64,000 nucleotides of DNA from UBA6265 sp964526965 (lineage in GTDB: Bacteria > Chloroflexota > Chloroflexia > Thermomicrobiales > UBA6265): the NCBI GenBank assembly GCA_964526965.1, contig CAZGML010000009.1:33825-97824 (forward strand). The letters are read 5' to 3'. Positions within the stretch are counted from its first letter, which is position 1; each line of letters opens with the position of its first letter. Shown one piece after another: positions 53,930-63,879 of this stretch. The position numbers and the translations under genes are program-made. A model generated the notes under the pieces. It was not told where the DNA came from. It searched no databases and worked only from the letters and a program-made list of their open reading frames with translations.

Positions 53930-56695
53930 ATGGTTTCTGAAACGCGCGACGTAACGGTGCAATCTCCACGGACGTTTTCAAGTGATTTGTACCTGCTGGT
54001 TGGTATCCTTGGCAACGTTATCAAGGAAACCGCCGGAGCCGACGCTTTTGAACTTGAGGAAGCCGTTCGCGCGGGTGCAAAGGCGTTGCGGGCAGGATCA
54101 TTCGACGCCGGTATCGAACTCGACGCCTTGATATCAGGTGCGGATTCCGACGAGTTGCGCATGCTGATTCGCGCATTCACCACGTACTTCTCGCTCAATA
54201 ACATCGTGGAAGATAGCGAGCGTATTCGCCGCGTGCGACGGCGTGAGGCGCAGAATCCAGATATGCCACGGCGCGGTTCGATAGTCGAAGCCATCGGCGC
54301 TCTGCAGCGCCGGGGTATTCCTGCTACACAAATGCAGGAGATGCTCAATCAGGCAGATGTCCGGTTTGTGCTGACCGCACATCCCACCGAGGCGAAGCGG
54401 CGCACGATCATCGACAAGCTGGCCCGGCTCTTCGACACGATTCGACAACTGGATGAGCGTGCCGCCCTGCCACGAGAAGTCGACCGCGCCCGCACGAAAA
54501 TGGCTTCAGCCATTGCGGGTTTGTGGGCCAGCAACGAGCTCCGCATTACCAACCCAACCGTGCTGGATGAACTCCGCGCCACCCTGGTCTATTTCGAAAC
54601 GAGCATTGCACCGATGCTCATCGAGATTTATCGCGACATAGAAGAGGGACTCGCTACGCATTATCCCGATGCCGAAATTACCGTGCCGTCGTTCGTGCGC
54701 TTCGGCTCCTGGATTGGGGGAGATCGAGACGGGAATCCGTTTGTCACGCCAGAAGTGACGATTCAGGCGCTGGATATCATGCGAAGAGCGGCTATCGATT
54801 TACTCTACGACCGGCTTCGCTGGCTGGCGGGTCGCCTCTCTGTGCACGATCACATGGTGGAGCCAACGTCGCTGCTCGATCCCTTGCTGCAGCGCTACGG
54901 CGGGATGTTCCCCGATCTCGACCGCCGCCTCGCCGCACGTCATGAGGGCGAGCCGTATCGTCGACTATTGACACTGATGCGGGAACGGCTCGCCGCCTCA
55001 CGGGAGCGTGAATCCCACGGGTACCACTCTGCAAGCGAACTGATGAATGACCTGTGTGTTGTCGAAACCGCCTTGCGAAAGCAAAACCTTACCCGAATCG
55101 TGAACGGGGACCTAAAGGACATCATCCGCCTCGTCGATGTCTTCGGGTTCCATCTGGCAATGATGGATGTGAGGGATCACTCCGGTCGGCATCGAGAGAC
55201 GGTGGACTGGATGCTTCGCGAATCCGGTGTAGAGCCTGGCTATGCACGGCTCTCACCAGAGTCGCGAGCCGAACTCCTGGAGCGCCTGATCAACGAGCCC
55301 CGGCCGCTTGTCTACAAACACCTCTCTGGCGCTCCTGAGACCGCCCGCGAAGTGCTGGATACGTTCGATACCATTCGCGGCCATTTGCTGGATCATCATG
55401 CCGCGAAATCGCCCGCGTACATCATCTCCAACAGCGAAACGCCGTCAGACATCCTCGAAGTTCTGTTGCTAATGAAGGAATCCGGGCTTTGCGAGGTCGG
55501 TGGCCATGGCGCCCGGCTCCGCATTGTGCCGCTTTTCGAGGATCGCCAAACGCTACAGGATGCGCCGCAGACAATGCGCGAACTGCTGGAGATGCCGGCG
55601 TATCGAAACGCCCTGGAGAGTAGTGGCGGCGTGCAGGAGGTGATGGTCGGCTACAGTGATTCCAACAAGGATGCTGGCTATTTTGCCTCCAGTTGGGGTC
55701 TCTTTCGGGCGCAGCAGGAGCTGGCCGACCTCTTTGCTGAACTCGACGTTGAGTTCATGTTCTTCCACGGACGCGGAGGTGCTGTAGGGCGTGGAGGTGG
55801 TCCTACGAACAAGGCGATTTTGGCGCTGCCTCACAACACCGTGCAGGGATGGATCAAGATGACCGAACAGGGCGAGGTCATATCAACGCGGTACTCAACG
55901 CCCGAAATCGCTCATCGCGAGCTGGAGCTTGCCATCGGCGCAATCATGGCCAAATCCTTCAGGCTGCGGGACTGGGATGGCGGGGACCAAACACCCGAAC
56001 AGGCGGATGGATTTGCTCAAATCATGGATCGGATGGATGAGGTTTCGACGCAAAAATACCGCGACCTTGTATACGGCGATCCGGATTTCCTCACGTTCTT
56101 CTATCAGGCAACGCCGATCGATGTAATCTCGCTGCTGCAGCTCGGATCGCGGCCAGCCAGGCGATCGAGCACAAACGATATCTCGCAGCTACGTGCTATT
56201 CCATGGGTGTTTAGCTGGACCCAGTGCCGCATTATCCTTCCGGGCTGGTACGGCTTGGGCACGGCGTTGAAGGTTGCAACCGACGAATTCGGGCTCGACG
56301 AGTTGCAAAGGCTGTGGGAGCACAAGCCGTTTGTGCACTCCACGATAAGCAACGCAGAGATGGCCATCGCCAAGGCCGATATGAGCATCGCTGAGCGCTA
56401 CGTGCAACTGGTGGAGGATAAAGCGATTCGTGAGCGAATCTGGTCGCAAATCCGGGAGGAGTATGACCTTACCCTGCAAATGATTCTCGCGCTCACTGGC
56501 GAGGAGAAGCTGCACGATCGCGATCCACGCTTGCAACGTACGTTTGAGCGGCGTAACCCGTACGTTGATCCGCTTTCGCTGATCCAGGTGGAGTTGCTCC
56601 GCCGCTGGCGCGCAAACGGTGAGGATCAGGAGCTCATCGATACGTTGCACCTGGCCGTCAACGGAATTGCCGGCGGCCTCCGTAACACTGGCTAG
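53930..56695 (+). CDS. ppc: phosphoenolpyruvate carboxylase
   Basis: 921 aa from ATG 53930, with GGAG 5 nt upstream. Catalytic motifs: FVLTAHPTEAKRRT (His), RFGSWIGGDRDGNPFVT, VGYSDSNKDAGYFAS (Lys), MFFHGRGGAVGRGGGPT (Arg loop) and GEVISTRYSTPEIAHRELE. Full length for a bacterial-type enzyme. It makes oxaloacetate from PEP and bicarbonate to refill the TCA cycle. It ends with the ALTG...RNPYVDPLSLIQVELLRRWR block and a C-terminal NTG. priA starts 13 nt downstream, so they may be co-transcribed. Confidence 0.96.
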   Translation: MVSETRDVTVQSPRTFSSDLYLLVGILGNVIKETAGADAFELEEAVRAGAKALRAGSFDAGIELDALISGADSDELRMLIRAFTTYFSLNNIVEDSERIRRVRRREAQNPDMPRRGSIVEAIGALQRRGIPATQMQEMLNQADVRFVLTAHPTEAKRRTIIDKLARLFDTIRQLDERAALPREVDRARTKMASAIAGLWASNELRITNPTVLDELRATLVYFETSIAPMLIEIYRDIEEGLATHYPDAEITVPSFVRFGSWIGGDRDGNPFVTPEVTIQALDIMRRAAIDLLYDRLRWLAGRLSVHDHMVEPTSLLDPLLQRYGGMFPDLDRRLAARHEGEPYRRLLTLMRERLAASRERESHGYHSASELMNDLCVVETALRKQNLTRIVNGDLKDIIRLVDVFGFHLAMMDVRDHSGRHRETVDWMLRESGVEPGYARLSPESRAELLERLINEPRPLVYKHLSGAPETAREVLDTFDTIRGHLLDHHAAKSPAYIISNSETPSDILEVLLLMKESGLCEVGGHGARLRIVPLFEDRQTLQDAPQTMRELLEMPAYRNALESSGGVQEVMVGYSDSNKDAGYFASSWGLFRAQQELADLFAELDVEFMFFHGRGGAVGRGGGPTNKAILALPHNTVQGWIKMTEQGEVISTRYSTPEIAHRELELAIGAIMAKSFRLRDWDGGDQTPEQADGFAQIMDRMDEVSTQKYRDLVYGDPDFLTFFYQATPIDVISLLQLGSRPARRSSTNDISQLRAIPWVFSWTQCRIILPGWYGLGTALKVATDEFGLDELQRLWEHKPFVHSTISNAEMAIAKADMSIAERYVQLVEDKAIRERIWSQIREEYDLTLQMILALTGEEKLHDRDPRLQRTFERRNPYVDPLSLIQVELLRRWRANGEDQELIDTLHLAVNGIAGGLRNTG

Positions 56696-56708
56696 CTACA
56701 ATAAGCGT

Positions 56709-59311
56709 ATGAGTACCGATTCCGCTGCCCGACCACCGTACATTGAGGTTGCCGTAGAGGGTGCGCCTGTTCACCTGAACAATGGCGTGCTCACCTATGC
56801 CACAAAAAAGGGGGATGTTCCCCTGCCGGAAATTGGGCAGCTCATTCGGGTGCCGCTTCAGAGTCGGCTGGTACTCGGCTTTGTGCTCGGATACGGCCAC
56901 AAGAAGCCAGAATTCAATGTGCGCCCTGTGAGTGACCCGGTGCAGCCGGAACTGATCCTCACACAGCAACAGTTTGAGATCGCGCAATGGATGAGCCGGG
57001 AAACGGCGAGTAGCTTCTTCCAGAGCGCCTCGGTCTTCCTGCCGCCCGGCAGGGTTTGGAAGGCAATCGATGTCTACACCCTCAATCCGGAAGCCGATCT
57101 GGATACGATCGAGTTAACCGACACGCAGCAGCAGGTTGTGAATGAGTTGCAGGTGGATGAGGAGTTGTCGCTGCCGGAACTTCGCGCCCGCACTGGCAGG
57201 AAACTGACCGGAGTATTGGCTGATCTCGTAAAGATGGGCGCGATTTTGCGATGGCAGCGGCCTGAGAATCGCGTGCCACGACCACGTATGGTGCGGCTGA
57301 TTCGGCTGCTCGACGACGAGGTTTCGCTCGCCGCAAATGCCACCCGGCAACGTACTGTGCTGGAGCACATTGTCGGGCTGCACCGGTGGCGGAGGGGCGA
57401 AGGCGAGGAGATGATCCCTCTGGAAGACCTCCAGGCAGAGACCGATGTGGACTCCTCGGTTCTGAATGCCCTCGAGAAAAAGGGCGCGATCGAAATAGTT
57501 GAGCTTCCCTCTCGTGAAGCGCCCGGGCCACGCACGAGTGCTGTGCCCTCGCTCAGCCCGGCGCAGCTAACCGCCTGGAAAGAGATCGAGAGGGCCTTGC
57601 AAAAGGGGGATTCGTTACCAAACCTCCTCTTCGGCGTGACCGGATCCGGCAAAACCGAGTTGTATCTCCGCGGGGTTGCCTGGTGCCTTCGGCACAAGCG
57701 CACGGCGCTGATTCTGGCGCCGGAAATCGCCCTGGCTACCCAGGTCGTGCAGCGCTTTATCGATCGCTTCCCCGGCCGCGTAGATGTGCTCCATAGCCAA
57801 ATGACGGACAGCCAGCGATACGATCTGTGGAGCCGCGTTGCGGCGGGGGAAGTGGATGTGGTGGTTGGGCCGCGATCAGCCCTGTTCGCGCCCCTGGAGA
57901 ATCTCGGTCTTATCGTTATTGACGAAGAGCACGATTCCAGCTTCAAGCAGGATAGCGATCCCCGCTATCACGCACGCGACGTCGCCATGAAGCTGGCGGA
58001 GATGACCGGCTCCGTACTGATACTTGGATCGGCGACGCCTACTGTTGAATCGATGTGGCACGCGCGGAAAGGCGATTATCGCCTGCTGGAACTGCCGGGA
58101 CGCGTGAGCCCCACTATGACCAACGATGCCCCGGTGCAACTGCCGGAAGTGCGTATCGTCGACCTCCGCGCTGAGCTCCGCGCAGGAAATGCCGATCTGC
58201 TCAGCCGCGAACTACAGGGCCAAATCGAACGATCGCTTGCAGCCGNNNNNNNNNNNNNNNNNNNNNNNNNNNNNNNNNNNNNNNNNNNNNNNNNNNNNNN
58301 NNNNNNNNNNNNNNNNNNNNNNNNNNNNNNNNNNNNNNNNNNNNNGCCGATCTGCTCAGCCGCGAACTACAGGGCCAAATCGAACGATCGCTTGCAGCCG
58401 GGGAGCAGAGCATTGTCCTGCTCAACCGACGTGGCATGAGCACAGCGGTAATTTGTCGCGATCAGGGTCATCGCATCGAGTGCCCGAACTGCGACATCCC
58501 CATGGTGTTTCACGCAGATCTCAAGCTTATGATCTGTCACCGGTGCGATTACCGGATGCCGCCACCCCGGCGATGCCCGGAATGTGCAAGTCGGCTGGAT
58601 TATCTCGGTGCAGGTACGCAGCGAGTGGAGGAGGCGGTGCGCAACCGCTTTCCGGATGCGCGCGTTATGCGGTGGGATGCCGATGCAGTTCGCCAGCAAG
58701 GTTACCGTGCCATGATCGCCCGAGCGGAGGATCATCAGGTAGACGTTATTGTTGGCACCCAGATGGTGAGCAAAGGGTTTGACCTACCACTTGTCACCAC
58801 AATCGGCGTGGTTCAGGCGGACTCAATGCTCTACTTGCCGGATTTTCGTAGCGCCGAGCGCACCTTCCAACTGTTGACCCAGGTCGCCGGCCGTGCCGGG
58901 CGGCGGGGGCAGGGAGGTACCGTTGTGTTCCAAACCTACACGCCAGATCATTACGCCGTACAGGCCGCCAGTCGGCATGATTATCAGCGGTTCTATGCTG
59001 AGGAAATCACCTTCCGGGAGCGATTCCGATTCCCGCCATTGCATCGTCTGGCGCGTTTCATGATCCGGGCCGATTCGCAGCAGGACGCCGCGCTCGAAGC
59101 CGGCCTGATGGCGCGGGAACTCTCCAGCCACGCCTACCGGAACAGGATTGAGATGGAGCTGCTGGGTCCATCGCCGGCATTTGTGGCGCGGATTCGCAAT
59201 CAGTACCAGTGGCAGCTGGTGGTGCGCACAACGCAGATGGACGACCTGCTGAATGATCTTCCCCGACGCCCCGGATGGATGGTCGATATCGATCCGGAAA
59301 GCATGCTGTAA
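56709..59311 (+). CDS. priA: primosomal protein N' (replication restart helicase PriA), split by an assembly gap
   Basis: From ATG 56709. The N gap at 58246-58345 and a duplicated 55-bp flank break the frame; removing 155 nt gives one 815-aa protein. N-terminal 3'BD domain, then Walker A LLFGVTGSGKTELYLRG, VVGPRSALFAPL, LIVIDEEHDSSFKQ (DEEH box), ILGSATPTVESM. After the gap: zinc-binding cysteines in CPNCDIPMVFH, CHRCDYRMPPPRRCPEC, and helicase motifs VGTQMVSKGFDLP and QVAGRAGRRGQGG. It reloads the replisome at stalled forks. A winged-helix segment lies between the first two blocks. Confidence 0.93.
58191..58400. other. scaffold gap (100 N) flanked by a duplicated 55-bp contig end
   Basis: N at 58246-58345, with 58191-58245 identical to 58346-58400. 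The overlap length matches the other gap exactly, pointing to the same assembly k-mer. Confidence 0.95.
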
Positions 59312-59517
59312 GCTGATTCTGTTATGCTTTCCAATGGATATTATTGCTGGCCAGGCAGGGGAAATTCAGACTGAGCCGATTCAACACACGTCATTCTGTG
59401 CTGTCGAGGAATCTCCGCCGAAGCCATCATCGCAACATTTGCCTCCATTCATTTGGCGCGAGGATTTCCCGACCACAATCAAACACTCAATAACAAGACA
59501 ATTACGAGAGATACATA

Positions 59518-60024
59518 ATGGCAATTCTGAACATTGTAAAAGAACCCGATCCCGTCTTGCGCAAGAAGGCGGTGAAGCTACGCAAGGCCGATGAAGGCAT
59601 TCGCAAACTCGCAGCAGACATGTGGGAAACCATGTTGGACGCACCCGGAGTCGGACTCGCCGCACCCCAGGTCGGCAAAAGTGTCCGGCTTATCACCGTG
59701 CATATCGCTGCAGATGAGGAAGAGGGCACCGAAGAGGTCAGGTACACACTGCTCAATCCTGAGATCATCAAGTCGAAAGGTGAGCAGGTTGGCGCCGAAG
59801 GCTGCCTCAGCATACCTGGTATCGCAGGCAATGTGAAGCGCGCCCACAGCGTCACCGTGAAGGCGACCGATCTCGATAACAAACCGGTCCGCATCAAGGC
59901 GGACGGGTATCTGGCGGTTGTGCTCCAGCATGAGATCGATCACCTCGATGGTGTGCTCTTTACTGATCGCGTTGAGGATCCGAAAGAAAACCTCTGGATG
60001 ACCGATGAGGAAGACGAGGATTAG
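59518..60024 (+). CDS. def: peptide deformylase
   Basis: 168 aa from ATG 59518. Motif 1 GVGLAAPQVG, motif 2 EGCLSIPGIAG (metal-binding Cys) and motif 3 VVLQHEIDHLDGVLF (two His and the catalytic Glu). It removes the formyl group from new proteins. The acidic tail WMTDEEDED is a small extension. The 206-nt gap upstream, after priA, shows no gene or clear promoter; a fmt gene does not follow. Confidence 0.95.
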   Translation: MAILNIVKEPDPVLRKKAVKLRKADEGIRKLAADMWETMLDAPGVGLAAPQVGKSVRLITVHIAADEEEGTEEVRYTLLNPEIIKSKGEQVGAEGCLSIPGIAGNVKRAHSVTVKATDLDNKPVRIKADGYLAVVLQHEIDHLDGVLFTDRVEDPKENLWMTDEEDED

Positions 60025-60039
60025 CGCGAGTTCGCTTGT

Positions 60040-60232
60040 CGTCGTGGCGATGCTGCGTCATCGCCCCAAGAGGCGCACACACAGGTGCGCCGCCACGAAA
60101 CAGCTGTTTACGGGACGAAGATTTTCGGCCCCTTGCCGTAGTGGCGATGCTGTGTCATCGCTCCAGGAGGCGCACACACAGGTGCGCCGCTACGAAACTC
60201 ATGTTTACGGGACGATGATTTCCGGCCGCTGA
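60040..60232 (-). repeat. two 97-bp tandem copies of the hairpin repeat family
   Basis: Units start at 60040 and 60137. Read on the minus strand they match the element at 16418-16672: CGTAGCGGCGCACCTGTGTG in the second unit, hairpin 1 GGCGCAC-ctgtgt-GTGCGCC and hairpin 2 GGCGATG-acgcag-CATCGCC. It sits between the convergent def and gmk genes. The duplicated stretch reaches into the last codons of gmk (60205-60232), so a decayed copy of that 3' end lies at about 60108-60136. Confidence 0.82.
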
Positions 60233-60924
60233 ACCTTCAAACGCTCGACGTGAACGATGTTCACGATGGAGCGCACCGCGGCGTCCAGTTGGTCGTCCTC
60301 GTTGAAGACCACGTAATCGAAGTCCTTCACCTCTTCCAGTTCCCGGCTGGCAGTTTTGAACCGTTTCATCAGCACGTCGGGATCATCGGTTTTGCGGTCT
60401 CGCAAGCGGGTGAGGAGAGCCTGCATTGATTCCGGTGCCAAAAAGATACTGATCGTGTTGGAAATGAGGCGCCGCAGGGTGTCTGCACCATTCACATCCA
60501 CCTTGATGATCACATCGCGGTTCTCGGCCAGGCCGTCCAGAATCGGCTGCTTGGGCACACCATAGTGGTTTTCGTACACCAGCGCGTTTTCGATAAAGGC
60601 GTCAGCCTCGATACCTGCAACGAAATCTTCCCGGCTCATAAACTTGTAGTGCACGCCGTCAATTTCACCCTTGCGCATTGGCCGGGTGGTTGCGGTCACC
60701 ACATATTTGGCCAGCGGGAACACCTGGCGCAGTTGTTCGATAACGGCGTCTTTTCCGACGCCACTGGGGCCGGAGATAATGAAGATGCGGGGAGCGTCAC
60801 TGGATCGTATTTCATCAATCAGCGCGTTCCCCTCGGCATACAGCTCATCGAGCTGTGTCGTCTGATTGCTGCTATACGGATCGGAAGTGGACAATGCTCT
60901 GCGCTCCTTGTGTGGTGACACCAT
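60205..60924 (-). CDS. gmk: guanylate kinase
   Basis: 239 aa from ATG 60924 (MVSPHKERRALSTSDPYSSN); the frame is open to 61053 but that overlaps the divergent RqcH gene. About 45 N-terminal residues are extra to the family, so a start further in is possible. P-loop FIISGPSGVGKDAVIEQL, then VVTATTRPMRKGEIDGVHYKFM (GMP binding) and ENALVYENHYGVPKQPI. It phosphorylates GMP to GDP. rpoZ, often the next gene, is missing. The 3' end lies inside the tandem repeat. Confidence 0.92.
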   Translation of the reverse strand: MVSPHKERRALSTSDPYSSNQTTQLDELYAEGNALIDEIRSSDAPRIFIISGPSGVGKDAVIEQLRQVFPLAKYVVTATTRPMRKGEIDGVHYKFMSREDFVAGIEADAFIENALVYENHYGVPKQPILDGLAENRDVIIKVDVNGADTLRRLISNTISIFLAPESMQALLTRLRDRKTDDPDVLMKRFKTASRELEEVKDFDYVVFNEDDQLDAAVRSIVNIVHVERLKVQRPEIIVP

Positions 60925-60985
60925 CGCCGACGTGCGATGATCGTTGCATGAGAATACCGCGAAACGGCGTTGATTGGGTAGCCTG

Positions 60986-62845
60986 ATGTTTGATGTTCTA
61001 ACAACCGGGGCGGTCGTAGAAGAGTTCCGGGATACGATATTGGATGGCCGCATCCAGCGATTTGGTATGGTCGATCAGCTCACGATCGGTGCGGAGGTCT
61101 ACGCGCAGCGTAAGCGCTGGCATCTTCTCGCCAGTGCCGATTCCGAGAATCCGCGCATCCATCTTGTCTCAGGAATGCCGAGCACCGACCCAAACCTGAT
61201 CACTCCGTTTAGTCAATTGGCCCGCAAATACCTCCGGGGTGGTTTCATCACGGATATCAGCCAACCACCGTTGGAGCGGATTATAAAGCTGAGTATCGCC
61301 AAACGTATGCCGCCCGATGCCAAATCTGGTACATCCGACCCTGAGCCGGTTGAGACGGATGAGCTCGACGACGCCGATGAAGATGATATCTGGGGCGATG
61401 AGAACGTCACGCGGCTCGATCTCTACATCGAGATCATGGGTCGGCACAGCAATATCGTGCTGGTCGATGAAGACGGCCTGGTGCGCGAGAGTGTCAAACG
61501 CGTGACGCCGTCCATGAGTCGGGTGCGTCCCGTACTCCCCAAAGTGGAATACGAACTGCCACCATCGCCGGACAAGCCCGACCCTCGTCAGGTGACCACG
61601 GCGACGATGGAGCAGGTTATCGCCAATGCAAAGTCCGGTGATGCCCTGGCCCAGGTGTTGGTGCGTGGATTCCGATCCGTGAGTCCACAGATCGGCCGGG
61701 AGGTAGCGTTCCGCGTGACGGAATCGGCACAGACAAAAATGAGGGATGTGGAGCAGGCCGTCGCTGCTGATCTTGCCCGCACACTGCGTGCACTCTACCA
61801 ACCGATGCTAACCGCAGCGTGGGATCCCAAGGCGTATGAGCGCGACGACTTGCCAGTGGGATACGGCGCGTTGCCGATGCAGCACCTTGCCGTAGATGCC
61901 GAAGAGATCGATGTGGAAAGCATCTCCCGCGCAATTGAGACCGCCCAGGTTGCAACCGGCGCCGAGACACCAAAGGATCATGCCCAGAGACGCGCCCAGT
62001 TGGTCGAGAACATCGATCGCGCGCTTCAGAGTGTTAACACCCGCCTTCACAACCTCAGGCAGCAACACGAGCGCAGCAAGGATACGGAACGGCTTCGCCG
62101 CTGGGGCGAGTCCATCTATGCGTACCTGTGGCAGATACAGCCGGGCGATACCGAGCTTGTTGCCGAAACCGAAGTGGGGGAGGAGACGATTCCGCTCGAT
62201 CCCGAGCTGGATCCGAAAGATGTCGCGACCAATTACTTCGACGAATATCGCAAGAGCCAGAAGGCGGGCGAACAGCTCCCCGCACGCATTGAAAGCGCTG
62301 GTGCCGAGATCGCCTACCTGGAGCAACTAAAGTGGCTGGCAGGTCAGGCAGAAGGCTTTGCGGCCATTGAGTCAGTCCGCCAGGAGTTCGAGGAACATGC
62401 ACCAGGCAGGCTCGGAGTTGATCCCCGAGCAAATAAAGGCCACCAGGCGTCGAAGAAACAAGCCAACCGAAAGGTGAGTCCACTCACGGATGACGATGGC
62501 AATCTTTATTACATCGGCAAGAGCGGTCGTGAGAACGAGCAGGTGACCTTCGAGATTGCTCACGCTGATGACTGGTGGCTCCACGCTCGTGGAGTGCCCG
62601 GCAGCCATGTGATTCTGCGTACACGTGTCCCGAGTGACGAGCCTGATTCAGACGTGGTCGAGCGTGCCGCCAGCCTCGCTGCCTGGTACAGCCAGAGTCG
62701 CGATTCAGGCAATGTGGACGTGGACATCACCCAGCGCCGGCACGTCCGCAAAATCAAGGGCGCCGGTCCGGGCATGGTCACCTACCGCAACGAGTACACG
62801 ATCCTGGTGCCAGCGGTGGATGAGAAGAAGCTGGGCCTTTCGTAG
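60986..62845 (+). CDS. rqcH: RqcH / NFACT-family ribosome quality control protein
   Basis: 619 aa from ATG 60986. NFACT-N domain (MFDVLTTGAVVEEFRDTIL... ENPRIHLVSG), an acidic insert DELDDADEDD, then DLYIEIMGRHSNIVLVDEDG and the coiled-coil middle part (about 320-460). The C-terminal NFACT-R domain has LYYIGKSGRENEQVTFEIAH and DDWWLHARGVPGSHVILR. It binds split 50S subunits and adds C-terminal Ala tails to stalled chains; older annotation calls it a fibronectin-binding protein. The KKQANRK stretch before NFACT-R is basic. Confidence 0.9.
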   Translation: MFDVLTTGAVVEEFRDTILDGRIQRFGMVDQLTIGAEVYAQRKRWHLLASADSENPRIHLVSGMPSTDPNLITPFSQLARKYLRGGFITDISQPPLERIIKLSIAKRMPPDAKSGTSDPEPVETDELDDADEDDIWGDENVTRLDLYIEIMGRHSNIVLVDEDGLVRESVKRVTPSMSRVRPVLPKVEYELPPSPDKPDPRQVTTATMEQVIANAKSGDALAQVLVRGFRSVSPQIGREVAFRVTESAQTKMRDVEQAVAADLARTLRALYQPMLTAAWDPKAYERDDLPVGYGALPMQHLAVDAEEIDVESISRAIETAQVATGAETPKDHAQRRAQLVENIDRALQSVNTRLHNLRQQHERSKDTERLRRWGESIYAYLWQIQPGDTELVAETEVGEETIPLDPELDPKDVATNYFDEYRKSQKAGEQLPARIESAGAEIAYLEQLKWLAGQAEGFAAIESVRQEFEEHAPGRLGVDPRANKGHQASKKQANRKVSPLTDDDGNLYYIGKSGRENEQVTFEIAHADDWWLHARGVPGSHVILRTRVPSDEPDSDVVERAASLAAWYSQSRDSGNVDVDITQRRHVRKIKGAGPGMVTYRNEYTILVPAVDEKKLGLS

Positions 62846-62950
62846 ACCCATCCAGCGCCTGCAGGCGCCTGGGACGGGTTAGGCGGTAAACTGCTCTCCT
62901 GCCCGCCCAATGCTCCGCCTCGATGCGACGGTGCAGGGCGAGCCTACATA

Positions 62951-62997
62951 CGAAAACGCAACGATGCCGCGAGCAATCTGCTCGCGGCATCGTTGTT
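62951..62997. terminator. strong hairpin between rqcH and tatC
   Basis: Perfect 17-bp stem (62959-62975 with 62979-62995) and a 3-nt loop. On the minus strand the flank is TTGCGTTTTCG, so it most likely ends tatC transcription; on the plus strand TTGTTG follows. Confidence 0.75.
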
Positions 62998-63003
62998 GTA
63001 AAT

Positions 63004-63879
63004 CTAGATATCTTCTGAGTCTATTGCTTTGTCGGCGCGCGCGGCGTCCTTCTCAGCTTTCTCCTGGTCGCGGATCACCGTTTTACCGAACACTGCGCTT
63101 ACGATGATGCCCAACTCATAGAGGAGGACAAGCGGGATAGCTACGACCATCATATTAAGAGGGTCTGGAGTTGGAGTGATGATAGCTGCGGCGATAAGAA
63201 GTACGAGATATGCATATTTACGCCATTGGCGGAGCTTGACTACGCTCACGATTCCGAGCTTGGAAAGCACGAATACAATTACTGGAAGCTGGAAGCCAAG
63301 GCCAATACCGATCACCAGGCGCAGGAAGAATGAAACTGCGTTCTGGGCAGTGATTTCCCACTTGAGGAATTCACTGTTCCATCCGGAAAGAAACTCCAGC
63401 GCACGCGGGGCTGCTACAAAGTAACCAAACAAGGCGCCGGATATGAACAGTATCGTAACAAACGGAAGTGAGGAGAAGAGGAATTTCTTCTCCACTCTCG
63501 TCATTCCCGGCATCAGGAACGCGATGAACTGATAAAAGATCACGGGGATACAGATTGAGATGGCGATGTACAGTGAAATCTGGAACGACATCGTGATCGG
63601 GCTGACCGCATCAAGGACCTGCAGGCCCTCGATCGCCTGGGATTTTTCCCTGATGTCAGAAAGGATCTGACCATGAAAAATCCAGCCGATGATAAATGCA
63701 GGCACAAGGGCGATGAGAATGCGGATGATGCGATCCCGAAATTCTTCAAGATGCTCCTGTAGAGTCATCTCCTCGAATTCTTCGGGCTCGTCTGGGTCAG
63801 CACTCCACCAGTCTGGTAAGCGGGGCCGTGATTTTGGGATAGAGATTTTGGGGACGTAGTTCTTTAATGAACGCGCCAT
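63004..63879 (-). CDS. tatC: Sec-independent protein translocase TatC
   Basis: 291 aa from ATG 63879, with AGGGAG 10 nt upstream. An extended, P/R-rich N-terminus of about 35 residues precedes the TatC start EEMTLQEHLEEFRDRIIRI (Glu in LxEHLxELR-like motif). Six membrane helices with FYQFIAFLMPGMTRVEKK, YFVAAPRALEFL, LGFQLPVIVFVLSKLGIV and AIITPTPDPLNMMVVAIPLVLLYELGI. It forms the TAT receptor for folded, twin-arginine proteins such as the subunit-3 protein at 46267. tatA is not next to it in the window. The last 121 bases, upstream of it, show no gene. Confidence 0.94.
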   Translation of the reverse strand: MARSLKNYVPKISIPKSRPRLPDWWSADPDEPEEFEEMTLQEHLEEFRDRIIRILIALVPAFIIGWIFHGQILSDIREKSQAIEGLQVLDAVSPITMSFQISLYIAISICIPVIFYQFIAFLMPGMTRVEKKFLFSSLPFVTILFISGALFGYFVAAPRALEFLSGWNSEFLKWEITAQNAVSFFLRLVIGIGLGFQLPVIVFVLSKLGIVSVVKLRQWRKYAYLVLLIAAAIITPTPDPLNMMVVAIPLVLLYELGIIVSAVFGKTVIRDQEKAEKDAARADKAIDSEDI

